33,004 nucleotides of DNA, from NCBI GenBank assembly GCA_002309695.1, contig DBXV01000015.1:1-33004 (forward strand), in the 5' to 3' direction. Source of the DNA: Myxococcales bacterium UBA1203. GTDB lineage: Bacteria; Myxococcota; Myxococcia; Myxococcales; UBA5297. Position numbers and translations under genes: made by a program. Shown here in pieces: positions 1 to 9,267 of this stretch. The first letter of the stretch is position 1; each line of letters begins with the position of its first letter. The notes beneath the pieces were generated by a model. It saw only the letters and a program-made list of their open reading frames with translations. It was not told the DNA's origin and made no database searches.

Positions 1-96
1 TTTTTTTCACCTTACCTCACTTTTTTCCCCACCTCGAAAAACGCCTCGATGACTCCCCCGGAATGTCACCTGTCAGCGGTCATTCTCCCTCGCGAT

Positions 97-1110
97 TCAG
101 CGGGACAGTAGCGCGGCGGCCTCTCTGCAGTCCTCGTGAATGCGCCGAATCAGGTCCTCGACGCTCGCGAATCGACGTTCGCCTCGTATCCGTCCCACCA
201 GCTCCAGCGTCAGATACCGTCCGTAGAGGCTGCGCGTCTCGTTCAGAAGAAACGCCTCCGTCGTCACGTCCGTCTCTCCAAACGTCGGCTTCTCACCAAT
301 GTTCACAACCGCCGGCTGACGCTCTCTCTCATCATCAACGAACGCCGCGGCCGCATAGACGCCGCGCCCCGGTAGGAACAGGCCGTCTGTGCAGACATTG
401 GCAGTGGGAAAGCCCATATCGCGTCCCCGGGCGCGCCCATGCAGCACGGTTCCCTCGAGCGCGTAGGAGCGTCCCAGCAGAGCCGCAGCACCTTCGACAT
501 CGCCCTCGGACAGCCTGCGACGAATCTCAGTGGAGGAAATCGTCCGGCCGCTTTCGTTTTCGCGAATCAGAGGAAGCGCCTCAAAGAAGACATGCCGCGC
601 CTCACATTCGCGCCGGAGCATCCCGGGGGTTCCTTCTCGGCCGCTGCCAAAACAAAAGTTTTCGCCCACAAAAATCGCGGAAGGCTTCAGGCCAAACAGG
701 TCCGTGCGCACGAAGTCCTGGGCACTCCGGCGGGCAAACGTCTGGTCAAAGTGCTGGACGACGACCGCATCCGTTTGCAGTGACCCAAAAATGGAAATTT
801 TCCGGTCCAGACGAGCCAGCGGCGCAGTGAACAGTCCGGGAACAAGCACAGCCACGGGCGGCGGATCGAATGTGACAACCACAGTGGGAACGTTCCGCGC
901 GTGCGCCCAACCGGCGGCCATCTCAATCAGCGCCTGATGTCCTCGATGAACGCCGTCAAAAGTTCCCAGAACCACCGCGGCGCCATCCACGTTCCCGGCA
1001 GCCTCATCGAAGCGCCGAAAGACTCGGAGCGCCTCGCGCTGAATCGGACCAGCGGCAGCAGCGGCCACAATCTCGCCCTCACCGGACACGCCCTCTCCAT
1101 TTCGCTCCAT
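97..1110 (-). CDS. ribF: Bifunctional riboflavin kinase / FAD synthetase RibF
   Basis: Converts riboflavin to FMN and FMN to FAD in the cytoplasm. The N-terminal nucleotidyltransferase half shows GTFDGVHRGH (about residues 49-58), VGENFCFG (about 148-155) and STEIRRRL. The C-terminal kinase half shows the flavokinase signature GRARGRDMGFPTAN (about 225-238), then PGRGVYAA and VNIGEKPTF. About 337 residues, normal for the family. The start is uncertain: I use the ATG at 1110, but a GTG at 1134 adds eight residues; neither has a strong ribosome binding site. It follows the small membrane protein gene after a short gap on the same strand, so the two are probably co-transcribed. Family assignment is secure. 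Confidence 0.96.
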   Translation of the reverse strand: MERNGEGVSGEGEIVAAAAAGPIQREALRVFRRFDEAAGNVDGAAVVLGTFDGVHRGHQALIEMAAGWAHARNVPTVVVTFDPPPVAVLVPGLFTAPLARLDRKISIFGSLQTDAVVVQHFDQTFARRSAQDFVRTDLFGLKPSAIFVGENFCFGSGREGTPGMLRRECEARHVFFEALPLIRENESGRTISSTEIRRRLSEGDVEGAAALLGRSYALEGTVLHGRARGRDMGFPTANVCTDGLFLPGRGVYAAAAFVDDERERQPAVVNIGEKPTFGETDVTTEAFLLNETRSLYGRYLTLELVGRIRGERRFASVEDLIRRIHEDCREAAALLSR

Positions 1111-1150
1111 GTCCGCCCCGTCTGCCGTCTTCACGCGCTCACTTCGCTTT

Positions 1151-1546
1151 TCACTTTGTCTTTTTGGAAATCAGCTGGTCCAGAGCCGCCTTGTCGGAAG
1201 CGCTGGTCTGCTCAGGAGAATTGGCCGCGCCGGCCGTGATGGGGGCTGCTTCGGAGGCAGAAGGCGCTCGGTTCTCAGGAACAGCTGCAGCTGATGATGG
1301 AACAGACGCTGACGCTCTCGGAGTCTGGGTGCTGCTCCCCCTGTCCGCGCCGCTGAGAGGCGCAACCGCGGCGGACTGCTTCAGCGCGATGCGCTTCGAC
1401 TGTTGAACGCCTTTTCTTCCGCTTCGGTCCAGCCAATCGGCCATGAGCTCCGCGGCGGTCTGCCCGCCCATCAGGGGAACAGAGCCCAGAAAAATCCCCA
1501 GTCCGACGGCTGCCGCCGAAACGACCATCAACTTTCCAATGCGCAC
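1151..1546 (-). CDS. Small single-pass membrane protein, function unknown
   Basis: I do not recognise a family. The predicted product is about 131 residues: a short basic N-terminus, one hydrophobic segment (roughly residues 6-23, rich in Val, Ala, Gly and Leu), then a long Ala/Ser/Pro/Thr-rich tail of low complexity ending in KKTK. The start is set at the GTG at 1546 because GGGAGG lies just upstream; the frame is open to a TTG at 1600 but that lacks such a site. It precedes ribF on the same strand with a short gap and is divergent from the zinc-ribbon gene. The tail would be periplasmic if the N-terminus stays inside; this is inference. Confidence 0.6.
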   Translation of the reverse strand: MRIGKLMVVSAAAVGLGIFLGSVPLMGGQTAAELMADWLDRSGRKGVQQSKRIALKQSAAVAPLSGADRGSSTQTPRASASVPSSAAAVPENRAPSASEAAPITAGAANSPEQTSASDKAALDQLISKKTK

Positions 1547-1735
1547 AGCGCCTCCCTCGTCCTTCACTGGTCCCCACAGATGTCGCGGCGTTCTGCTCAA
1601 GCAGGCAGAAGCCCCCAGAAAAGGGCGGCGCCTTCTGCTCCATCGGCGGGTGAAAGTCCTTTGGAAAAAGCGGCCAGGCGTGCAAACGCGCCTGCCCTTT
1701 TGCCGCGTCCCTCAACGTCACCAAAGGAGCCTGAA

Positions 1736-2629
1736 TTGGCCAAAAATTTTGAGGAACTGCTCCGGGAGGCCCGAGAGCTTTCCAAGAACATCCGTCCTGT
1801 TGATCCCTGTTCGCTGGATGCGCTTCGCAAGCAGGGAAAGGCCCTGTTTGATGCCCTGCCCGAGCCTCCTTCCTATCGCCGGGCGGGCGACCAGACGCCG
1901 GCAAGGGCGGAAGCGCTCATTGAGCCTACTGTCCGTTTTCTGGCTCAGCTCTATGGCTGCGCTCCGGACACGCCAGGCATCCTGACTTCCCTCCTCAACA
2001 CGCTCTTCAACTTCAACAAGCTGACCGAGCGTCAGAAGGATGAGGTGCGGGAGACGGTTCAGCTGCTGACTCTGGCGGCGGAAGCTCATCTGCGGGCGCT
2101 GGTGGCTATCCGCGACGGCGACATCGTTCAGGGAGATCTGCTGGCCAGTGAGGCGCGCCAGAGGGCCAAGGAGGCCATGCGTGAGGGGATGCGGTTTCGG
2201 CTCGTGGGGAACACCGGCCATCTGCCCGTCTTCGACCGCGCCACGGGCGTCTCGCGCTACGACCCTGCGGATGACCTCAAGCTCATCTTCCAGATCAGCT
2301 GTCCCGCCTGCTCCAAGCTGGGCCAGTTCGACATCAGCGCCATGAATTCCTGTCACCTTCTGACCTGCCGCAAGTGCCAGCGCCGGTTCAGCGTCCTCAT
2401 CGGCAACATCGCCTCGCTCAACAGAATCGACCACGGCATCAAAAATCACTACGTCCTGAGCATGGACCTTCTTGGAGAGGGGCCCCATCGATTTGAGTTC
2501 GATGACAGGTCCAGGAATCCATTCACGGCGGCTCCCGGCGACATGATTGCGTTCGTCTATGCCCCAACCAAATCGCTCAGCGCCCTCGAAAATCTGACGA
2601 CCGGTGCCTTCCATGCCGTGCAGCGCTGA
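1736..2629 (+). CDS. Zinc-ribbon protein of unknown function
   Basis: No family is recognised. The start is taken as TTG at 1736 because AAAGGAG sits six bases before it; an in-frame ATG at 1580 would add 52 residues of low-complexity sequence. The roughly 297-residue product is mostly helical in its first two thirds, with many Ala, Arg and Glu residues. A four-cysteine ribbon follows: CPAC at about 189-192 and CRKC at about 211-214, with another Cys at 206. The remaining 80 residues look like a beta-rich domain. No signal peptide or membrane segment is seen, so it is probably cytoplasmic. birA follows after 30 bases on the same strand, which suggests an operon but does not indicate function. 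Confidence 0.75.
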   Translation: MAKNFEELLREARELSKNIRPVDPCSLDALRKQGKALFDALPEPPSYRRAGDQTPARAEALIEPTVRFLAQLYGCAPDTPGILTSLLNTLFNFNKLTERQKDEVRETVQLLTLAAEAHLRALVAIRDGDIVQGDLLASEARQRAKEAMREGMRFRLVGNTGHLPVFDRATGVSRYDPADDLKLIFQISCPACSKLGQFDISAMNSCHLLTCRKCQRRFSVLIGNIASLNRIDHGIKNHYVLSMDLLGEGPHRFEFDDRSRNPFTAAPGDMIAFVYAPTKSLSALENLTTGAFHAVQR

Positions 2630-2659
2630 CTCCTCGCTGCCGTCCCTCGCCTCAAGTCC

Positions 2660-3463
2660 ATGATTCCCGCAGCTCCCGAAGACCTGACGCCGGCGCGCGT
2701 CGCTCAGTTTCTGAACACCCGCGCTCTTGGGAAATCGATTCGTTGTCTCGACGAGACCACCTCCACTTCGGATGAAGTTCACCGGGATGCTCTGAACGGC
2801 GCGCCGCATGGCCACGTGGTGACAGCCGAAAGTCAGACGGCCGGCAGGGGCAGAAAGGGCCGGCGGTGGCTCGCTCCCCGCGGCGTCAACCTGTCCTTTT
2901 CGATTCTGCTGCGGCCCAATCTCGCGGCGGAGCAGGTGCCGTCGCTGACGCTCTGTGCCGCCGTCGGATGCAGGGAGGCGCTTCTGGAGCTGGGGGCGGA
3001 CAGCTGCGCGCTCCGCATCAAGTGGCCCAACGACCTGAACCATCAGGGGCGAAAGCTGGCCGGCATCCTCTCGGAAATGACGCTGGGAAAGGGCCGCAGC
3101 GTGAATCACGCCGTCATCGGCATCGGCATGAACGTCAATCTGGACACAGCGCTCCTGCCGCCGCCGCTGAACGAGGAGGCCGTGAGTCTCCGAAACATCC
3201 TCGGGCACGAGGTTGACCGCGCCCTTCTGCTCGCCCGGCTGCTGTTCCATCTGGAAAATGCATTTGAGGCCGGATTTCCCAGAGTAGAGAAGAAGTATCG
3301 GGAGGGCTCATCCACGCTGGGCCAGCGCGTGCGGGCGATGATGGAAAACGAAACCATCGAAGGGCTCGCAGAGGACCTGACGCCGAGGGGCGCACTGCTG
3401 ATTCGCCGGGATGACGGCGGGCTGACCGAGGTTCAGGCTGGCGACGTAGTGCATCTCCGGTGA
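2660..3463 (+). CDS. birA: Biotin--protein ligase (class I, no DNA-binding domain)
   Basis: Activates biotin with ATP and transfers it to the lysine of biotin carboxyl carrier protein, feeding acetyl-CoA carboxylase. Signature elements are in order: AESQTAGRGRKGRRW (about residues 56-70, the biotinyl-AMP loop), IKWPNDL (about 120-126), KLAGILSE (about 132-139) and IGIGMNVN (about 153-160), then a small C-terminal SH3-like domain. The 267-residue length and absence of an N-terminal winged helix make it a monofunctional ligase that would not repress biotin genes. It follows the zinc-ribbon gene closely and converges on the lytic transglycosylase gene. No strong ribosome binding site is seen before the ATG. 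Confidence 0.95.
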   Translation: MIPAAPEDLTPARVAQFLNTRALGKSIRCLDETTSTSDEVHRDALNGAPHGHVVTAESQTAGRGRKGRRWLAPRGVNLSFSILLRPNLAAEQVPSLTLCAAVGCREALLELGADSCALRIKWPNDLNHQGRKLAGILSEMTLGKGRSVNHAVIGIGMNVNLDTALLPPPLNEEAVSLRNILGHEVDRALLLARLLFHLENAFEAGFPRVEKKYREGSSTLGQRVRAMMENETIEGLAEDLTPRGALLIRRDDGGLTEVQAGDVVHLR

Positions 3464-3506
3464 GGCGCATCCTTTTTCCGGAGCAGGCAGCGCCTGTTTC
3501 ACCGAC

Positions 3507-5822
3507 TCACTCGCAGGCGGCCATGCGGCCGGCGCCGTACAGCCAGCGATAAGCCGCGGCAGAACGGACCAGCCGCTTCACGTAGCCGCGCGTCTCGGCA
3601 ATGGGAATCTGCTCAACGAAGCGGTCCAAATCGCCGCCGGGAACAGCCTCGCTCCACTTGCGCACGCGCCGCGTGTCCGCGTTGTAGGCGGCAAAGGCAT
3701 GCAGCGGCTCGCCGTCAAAATCGCTGAGCAGCCTTCCCAGCCAGGCGCAGCCAAATTCCACGGCCGTCTCCGGCTCGAACAGCTGTTCCTCGCGAAATTC
3801 GCTTCTCCCCACCAGCTTGGCCACGTCCTTGGCGCGCGAAGGCATCATCTGGGTCAGGCCAAGCGCACCGGCCCAGGAGCGGGCATGCGGATCAAGCGCG
3901 CTCTCCTCGCGCATCAGAGACTGGAGCAAATCGGGCTCCACGCCGCGGGAAGGGCAAAACTTCTCGATGAGCGGCCGGTAGGCCCGGGGCCAGGCCAGTG
4001 TCCACAGACCGCGCGTCTCCGCTGTCAGCGGCTTCTCAAAAACCGGGGCGAAATAAACGCGCGCCACCCATTGGGCGCCCCGAAGATCCCCCGCCAGTCC
4101 CAGAAGAATCGCCAGCGCCACGCGGTCATCCCTGCTCTGCTTCCGCCGCGCCAGCGCATCGAGCTCAATCCGCGCCTCGTCCAGAATCCCCAGACGCAGG
4201 AAGTCGAGCGCCGCGTCGAGACTCCGCTCATCCTTGAGGGGCCCAAGCGTCCTGGGAAGAAGCGCCAGAATATCGGCCCGCGCCGCGTCGCCAGCGGCCT
4301 CAGGCGCGAACGTCCCGGGTGCTGAATCGTCAGAAGACAACGCCGACGCCGCTGTTCCCAAAATCGAAGCGGCGATGGACTTTTTCAGACGGCACGCCTC
4401 CTGAGGCGCGGCCTGCTCCAGACGCCGAAGCGCCATGGCGCCGTAGTAGCGCTGAGGTGCCTCCTCCGCCAAAACGCTCCAGGCAGCCACGGCGCCGTCA
4501 CGGTCGCCCGCGTCCATGCGCACCCGGCCGAGCCAGTAGCGGGCACGCACGCGCTCCTCCACATTGCCGGACCAGCCTTTCAGCAGCCTTTCCAGCCAGA
4601 CAGCCGAAGCAGCGCGCGCCGCATCGTCCGCCGCGCCGGTCCACGCCATCCAGAAGCGTTTGAACAGAGCCTCCGGCGCGTAGCGGCTCTTGGGATACAG
4701 GCGAACCAAATTCTCCAGCCGCCGGGCCACCGCAGCGTCCTGGCCGTTCTTAATTTCCAGATCAGCGGCGAACCACTGGGCCTGATCGAGGTTGGACGCC
4801 TTGGGAAACTCCCGGATGTAGCGGTCATAGAAGCCGGGGCCGCGCTCAGGGTGCGCGATGGACTGCGACGAGGCCAGAGACCAGAGCGCCTTCGGTTTCT
4901 CCTTCGGGCACGACTCGACCACGGGCGTCAGAATCTCGATGGCCTTCTCATGGCGGCGCTCTTTGCGGTGCGCATCACCATAGGCAAAGCGGGCGCGGCA
5001 GCCCTGCGGCGAGGGAAATTTCAGCTGGGTCAGAAGAGGTTCCAGCTCGGCGATGCCGCGCTGATTTCGGTGCAGGTTCACCAGACGCTCCGCCCGCGTC
5101 AGGCGATCCTCCAGAGTGAGCTTGGGACAGCCGGAGGCAGGACGCGCCGAAGGCTCCAGACACAAAGCCTTTTCATCCTCAGCGGACAGCTTCGTTCCGG
5201 GATGGTCGCGCCAGACTTTAAGGAGCTCGGTCCGCTGTCCGGCGGCATCGTTCAGACTGGCGGAGAGGCGCGCCCGCTCCAGAAGCGCCTGTGCCCCCTT
5301 GTCATCCCCCGACTTGGGCGCCGGCGTCTGGCTCAGATGCGCCAGCGCTGACAACGCGCCGCGCACATCCCCTTTCGCTTCGAGAATGCGGGCCTTTTCC
5401 GCCTCTGCCTCAGCCGAAAACCGGGAACCGGCGGCGACCAATCCGAGAGCGGTGAGCGCCCTGTCCGCCTGACCGGCCTGACGAAACAGAGCGGCCGCCT
5501 GAAACGCCCAGTAATCAGCCAGCAGCGGGTAGTCGTTCCGCAGAGACAGAGCCAGCTCACCCGCGGCAGCAGCGTTTCCTTCCATCTTCAGAAGGCGCTC
5601 TTCGAGAACGCGCTTCGGCGCCGACGCGGGCAGAGGTTCAAGCAGCTTCCGGGCACTCTGAGCATCACCCGCCTGCAAACGGTCGGCGGCTGCGGCCAGC
5701 TCACCCGAAAAAGCGGAACGAATTGTTTCCTGCGTCAGCTCGGCCGGAGCCGCAGCGGACATGAACGGAACGGCAATCGTCAGGGGAAGGACCAGGGCCG
5801 CAGCGAACACGCGATTTTTCAT
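3507..5822 (-). CDS. slt: Soluble lytic murein transglycosylase, Slt70-like
   Basis: Cleaves the glycan strands of peptidoglycan between MurNAc and GlcNAc, forming 1,6-anhydro ends, in the periplasm. The 771-residue product begins with a signal peptide (MKNRVFAAALVLPL, then AAAP). A long alpha-helical, Ala/Leu/Arg-rich region typical of the Slt70 superhelix follows, and the catalytic domain is C-terminal: MREESALDP with the likely catalytic Glu near 640, GALGLTQMMPSRA, and AAYNAD near 711-716. The start at 5822 is chosen because GAGGAG lies seven bases upstream and the signal peptide follows at once; the same frame is open further upstream but reads as non-coding. It lies beyond the hpf terminator, so it probably has its own promoter. 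Confidence 0.93.
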   Translation of the reverse strand: MKNRVFAAALVLPLTIAVPFMSAAAPAELTQETIRSAFSGELAAAADRLQAGDAQSARKLLEPLPASAPKRVLEERLLKMEGNAAAAGELALSLRNDYPLLADYWAFQAAALFRQAGQADRALTALGLVAAGSRFSAEAEAEKARILEAKGDVRGALSALAHLSQTPAPKSGDDKGAQALLERARLSASLNDAAGQRTELLKVWRDHPGTKLSAEDEKALCLEPSARPASGCPKLTLEDRLTRAERLVNLHRNQRGIAELEPLLTQLKFPSPQGCRARFAYGDAHRKERRHEKAIEILTPVVESCPKEKPKALWSLASSQSIAHPERGPGFYDRYIREFPKASNLDQAQWFAADLEIKNGQDAAVARRLENLVRLYPKSRYAPEALFKRFWMAWTGAADDAARAASAVWLERLLKGWSGNVEERVRARYWLGRVRMDAGDRDGAVAAWSVLAEEAPQRYYGAMALRRLEQAAPQEACRLKKSIAASILGTAASALSSDDSAPGTFAPEAAGDAARADILALLPRTLGPLKDERSLDAALDFLRLGILDEARIELDALARRKQSRDDRVALAILLGLAGDLRGAQWVARVYFAPVFEKPLTAETRGLWTLAWPRAYRPLIEKFCPSRGVEPDLLQSLMREESALDPHARSWAGALGLTQMMPSRAKDVAKLVGRSEFREEQLFEPETAVEFGCAWLGRLLSDFDGEPLHAFAAYNADTRRVRKWSEAVPGGDLDRFVEQIPIAETRGYVKRLVRSAAAYRWLYGAGRMAACE

Positions 5823-5988
5823 AGCTGGTCTCCTCAGTGCGGGCGGCGCGGGCATGCCGGAAACCGCGATTCCCCCCGGAAACATCACGCCCGGCATCGG
5901 AATGAACTGAGCGCGGCGCAGCGTCCATCCCCCATCGCGCTGATGAAGAAGTCTGATTTCCTCCCGCTCAGCCGCGTTCCTGAGAGCC

Positions 5989-6021
5989 AAAAAAAACCGG
6001 CCGTCCAAAGAGGGCGGCCGG
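5989..6021 (-). terminator. Rho-independent terminator after hpf
   Basis: On the minus strand a GC-rich stem (CCGGCCG and CGGCCGG arms, closed by CC/GG around a short TCTTT-containing loop) is followed directly by eight T. It lies about 30 bases after the hpf stop codon and should end the rlmI-lpt-rpoN-hpf transcript. Confidence 0.88.
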
Positions 6022-6053
6022 CTTCTTCACTGGTTGGTTTCAGGAAACAGAAA

Positions 6054-6659
6054 TCATTTCTTTTCTGAGCTGACCTCCAGCAGGCCCAGGTGACCGTCGT
6101 GGCGGCGATACAGGACGTTCATCAGCCCCGTCTTCACGTTGGTGAAGATGCGGAAGTCGTAGTCGGCCAGGTCGAGCTGCATGATGGCCTCCTCCACCGT
6201 CATGGCCTCCGCCATAATCTCGTGGGAGGTGACAATCTTGGGACCCTGGCTCCACTCCTCGGCCTCGGCCTCCTGCGCGCTCAACTCGCGGTCCTTGGCT
6301 GATTCATCCTCGGCAACGTCGAGGATGTCGTTGCGGACGCGAAAGGCCGCGAACTTCTCGGCCTCCTTGAGCTTCGTCGCCATCATGCGGCCTTTGTAGC
6401 GCTTCAGCTGCTTCTCAATCTTCTCGATGGCGTCGTCGATGGACTTGTACATGTCCTCAGATTTGACGCGCCCGCGGAGGACATACTGTCCCGCATGGAT
6501 AGTGATGTCGGCGTTGTGCAGGTAGCGCTCAAGGGAAAGCACGGCCTGCGCCTCGATGGCGCGGTCGAAATACTTCTCGAGATGACTCACGCGATCCTCG
6601 ATGTGGCGCTTGAGAGCTTCGGTCGAATCCAATCCGCGGAATGTGATGTTCACCTGCAT
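6054..6659 (-). CDS. hpf: Ribosome hibernation promoting factor, long form
   Basis: Binds idle 30S subunits and, in the long form, pairs 70S ribosomes into inactive 100S dimers. The 201-residue product has the N-terminal ribosome-binding domain (starting MQVNITFRGLDST, with HIEDRVSHLEKYF) and, after an acidic linker, the C-terminal dimerisation domain (about 145-201; VEEAIMQLDLADYDF, NVLYRRHDGHLGLLE). The start at 6659 is supported by GGAG seven bases upstream; the longer open frame upstream overlaps the rpoN-hpf spacer. Position directly after rpoN matches the usual proteobacterial order, although there the short form is common. Confidence 0.95.
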   Translation of the reverse strand: MQVNITFRGLDSTEALKRHIEDRVSHLEKYFDRAIEAQAVLSLERYLHNADITIHAGQYVLRGRVKSEDMYKSIDDAIEKIEKQLKRYKGRMMATKLKEAEKFAAFRVRNDILDVAEDESAKDRELSAQEAEAEEWSQGPKIVTSHEIMAEAMTVEEAIMQLDLADYDFRIFTNVKTGLMNVLYRRHDGHLGLLEVSSEKK

Positions 6660-6840
6660 GCGAGTTCTCCAATGAAGTGAGGTTTGTGTTTGGGAGACAC
6701 CGGAGCGTTCGCTTCCTCCCGTTCCGGCGCGGCGCATTTTGCCCTCTTGCCCGGCAGACCGGCGCCTTTTTTTCCCGCTTTTTGCGCCCTTCCCCCTGCC
6801 CTCGGGCACACCCCTCCGCACCGTCATGTTCGCCCGAGGT

Positions 6841-8328
6841 TCAGACGAACTTTTTGCGCCCGGACGACGACGGAATCCCCAGCTGCTCCCGATATTTGGT
6901 GACAGTCCTGCGGGCGACCTCGATGCCCTCGGTGTGCAGCAGGGCCACAATCTGCTGGTCGCTGTAAGGCTTCTTCGGGTTCTCCGACTTGATGAGCCGC
7001 TGGATGTGGCTGCGGACCGCCGTGTTGGCAATCTCTTCACCGCCCGATTTGGGAATGGCCGCGTTGAAGAAGAACTTCAGCTCGTAAACGCCCTGGGGCG
7101 TATCGACGTATTTGGCCGTGGTGACGCGGGAAATCGTGGACTCGTGCATGCCGATGTCCTCGGCCACGTCTTTCAGCGTCAGAGGTTTCAGCGCCGCCAC
7201 GCCATGGTCCAGAAAGCCCCGCTGATATTTGATGATGGACTCGGTGACTTTCTCGATGGTGCGCTGCCGCTGCTGGAGCGCCTTGACGAACCACGCCGCC
7301 CCGGAAATCCGCTCCTTGACGAAGTCGCGGACATCCCCGGGGCCGGATTTCTCCTTGAGTGCCTGCCGGTAAAAAGCGCTGACGCGCAGCCTGTCCCGGC
7401 AGTCGCTGTTCAGCTCCACGACGTAATCGCTGCCCATCTTGCGAATCCAGACGTCGGGGATGACGGCCCGGGAATCCTCACCGCTGTATTTGCGGCCGGG
7501 CTTGGTCTCAAAGCGGGACAGCTCCCGAATGGCAAAGTCCAGCTCCTTCAGCGTGACGCCCAGCTTCTTGGCGACAGCGGGCAGCCGGTGCTTTCCCACC
7601 TCTTCCAGATGGTCCCGGATGAGGTCGCCCACGAGGCAGTCGGCGATGCCCTCGGTCTCCGCCTGCACCAGAAGGCATTCCCGAACATCGCGCGCCGCCG
7701 CGCCCACCGGGTCGAGCCGCTGAATTTTCTTCAGAAGCCGCTCGGCTGCGGTGAGCGTCAGCCCGGATTCCGCGGCCACGTGAATGATGGGGTCGCCGCA
7801 CAGATCGTCGAACACCAGATAGCCGTCGTCATCCAGATTGCCCGCAATCATCTCCGCGGCGATTTCCTCCTGCCGGGTCAGGCGCATGAGGCCAATCTGC
7901 TTCATCAGGTGCTCGAACAGCGTCTCACTGCGGGTCAGCCGCGCGTCGAAAGCCAGCTCGTCCTCGTCCCTGGCCTCACGGTTGGACGGCGTGGCCTGCA
8001 TGGTCTGGGAATTTTCAAAGTACTTTTCCCAGTCGATGTCCGCCGACTTGTCGGAAGTTCCCACCTCCGGCGTTTCCGTCGGCTCGGGCGGGGGCGGCGG
8101 CTCCCGCGCGTCCGCCGTCTGTGAAGCCCTGCCGGGCTCCATTTCCTCCACGGCGCCGTCGCCCGTCTCCTCCCGCTCCTCCAGGGCAGGATTTTTCTCC
8201 AGCTCCTCCTGAATCAGCTCCTCCAGCTCGGCCTGAGACATCTGCAGCATTTTGATGGCCTGCTGCATCTGCGGCGTCATCACCAGCGACTGGGCGAGTT
8301 TCAGGTTTTGCTTCAGTTCAAATCCCAT
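6841..8328 (-). CDS. rpoN: RNA polymerase sigma-54 factor RpoN
   Basis: Alternative sigma factor that recognises -24/-12 promoters and needs AAA+ activators. The 495-residue product has a Gln/Leu-rich region I at the N-terminus (KQNLKLAQSLVMTPQMQQ), an acidic Pro-rich region II, a core-binding domain, a helix-turn-helix at about 384-407 (DVAEDIGMHESTISRV) and the diagnostic RpoN box ARRTVTKYRE at about 472-481, close to the C-terminus. The ATG at 8328 has AGGAG seven bases upstream. It lies between lptB and hpf, the classic arrangement. No enhancer-binding activator gene is seen in this window. Confidence 0.97.
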   Translation of the reverse strand: MGFELKQNLKLAQSLVMTPQMQQAIKMLQMSQAELEELIQEELEKNPALEEREETGDGAVEEMEPGRASQTADAREPPPPPEPTETPEVGTSDKSADIDWEKYFENSQTMQATPSNREARDEDELAFDARLTRSETLFEHLMKQIGLMRLTRQEEIAAEMIAGNLDDDGYLVFDDLCGDPIIHVAAESGLTLTAAERLLKKIQRLDPVGAAARDVRECLLVQAETEGIADCLVGDLIRDHLEEVGKHRLPAVAKKLGVTLKELDFAIRELSRFETKPGRKYSGEDSRAVIPDVWIRKMGSDYVVELNSDCRDRLRVSAFYRQALKEKSGPGDVRDFVKERISGAAWFVKALQQRQRTIEKVTESIIKYQRGFLDHGVAALKPLTLKDVAEDIGMHESTISRVTTAKYVDTPQGVYELKFFFNAAIPKSGGEEIANTAVRSHIQRLIKSENPKKPYSDQQIVALLHTEGIEVARRTVTKYREQLGIPSSSGRKKFV

Positions 8329-8409
8329 CCCGCTTCTCCTCGGCACACGGGGCACGCGAACACGCGCCTTATCGCATCTGCCCGACCTGCGGCGGAACAA
8401 CCGGCGGTT

Positions 8410-9267
8410 TCAGTCGTCCAGCCTGAACCTCTCTCCCAGATAAATCTCCCTGGCCTTCTTGCTCTGGACGATTTCCTCCGGCGTCCCCGATTCCAGAATG
8501 GCTCCGTGGGCCACGATATAGGCCCTGTCACAGATGCCCAGTGTGTCGCGGACGTTGTGGTCGGTGATGAGGACGCCGATGCCCCGGTCCTTGAGCCCTG
8601 CAATCTGCTTCTGAATTTCACCCACGGCGATGGGATCGACGCCCGCGAACGGCTCGTCAAAAAGGATGAAGGCCGGCTCGCGGACCAGAAGACGGGCAAT
8701 CTCAGCCCGACGGCGCTCACCGCCCGACAGCATCTCGCCCAGGCTCTCGGCCACGTGGTTCAGCCGAAATTCATCAATGAGCGCGTCTGCGCGCCGAAAG
8801 CGCTCCGCCTTGGGCAGGTCCATCATTTCCAGAACGGCCAGCAGATTGTCCCGCACGGTCAGCTTCCGAAAGATGGACGCCTCCTGCGGCAGATAGCCCA
8901 GCCCCCGACGGGCGCGCTCGTGCATGGGAAGCGACGTGATGTCCATGTCGTCCAGCCGGATGCGCCCTTTGTCCGCCGTCAGAACGCCCACCACCATGTT
9001 GAAGCTGGTGCTCTTGCCCGCGCCGTTGGGTCCCAGAAGCCCCACCACCTCGCCCCGCGTCACCTCGAAGGAAACGCCGTGGACGACCTTGCGGACGCGC
9101 TTGTTCCAAAACTGCCACGCGGGCGCGATGCGGAAGCTCTTCTCCAGATTTTCGGCGAACAGCTTCCTGGGCGTCAGCGTCCCGGGAACGCCATCAGCGG
9201 CAGCGGGCGCCGGACTGGCCGCGGGCGCAGAGCTTTTTTCAGCCGCCGCCTCATCCGAACCGTTCAC
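8410..9267 (-). CDS. lptB: LPS export ABC transporter ATPase LptB
   Basis: Hydrolyses ATP in the inner membrane complex LptB2FG to push LPS onto the periplasmic bridge. Visible motifs: Walker A GPNGAGKST (79-87), Q-loop YLPQEASIF, signature LSGGE (180-184), Walker B ILFDEP (201-206) and switch His at about 237 in TDHNVRD. The family is usually near 240 residues; this one is 285 because of an Ala/Pro/Ser-rich N-terminal extension of about 35 residues. The start codon overlaps the lptA stop in an ATGA, suggesting translational coupling. lptF and lptG are not in the window. Confidence 0.96.
   Translation of the reverse strand: MNGSDEAAAEKSSAPAASPAPAAADGVPGTLTPRKLFAENLEKSFRIAPAWQFWNKRVRKVVHGVSFEVTRGEVVGLLGPNGAGKSTSFNMVVGVLTADKGRIRLDDMDITSLPMHERARRGLGYLPQEASIFRKLTVRDNLLAVLEMMDLPKAERFRRADALIDEFRLNHVAESLGEMLSGGERRRAEIARLLVREPAFILFDEPFAGVDPIAVGEIQKQIAGLKDRGIGVLITDHNVRDTLGICDRAYIVAHGAILESGTPEEIVQSKKAREIYLGERFRLDD

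Noticed and set aside
1718..3250. 510-codon minus-strand frame antisense to the zinc-ribbon and birA genes
   Set aside because: It spans two real plus-strand genes and the gap between them, and its translation is Arg/Gln/Gly-rich with no domain.
3463..3495. AGGCGC/GCGCCT dyad between birA and the lytic transglycosylase gene
   Set aside because: Only six base pairs with a 21-base loop and a poor T run; too weak to call a terminator.
6800..6839. 8-bp inverted repeat CCTCGGGC/GCCCGAGG just after the rpoN stop
   Set aside because: No T run follows on either strand and hpf lies downstream in the same direction, so a terminator is not supported.
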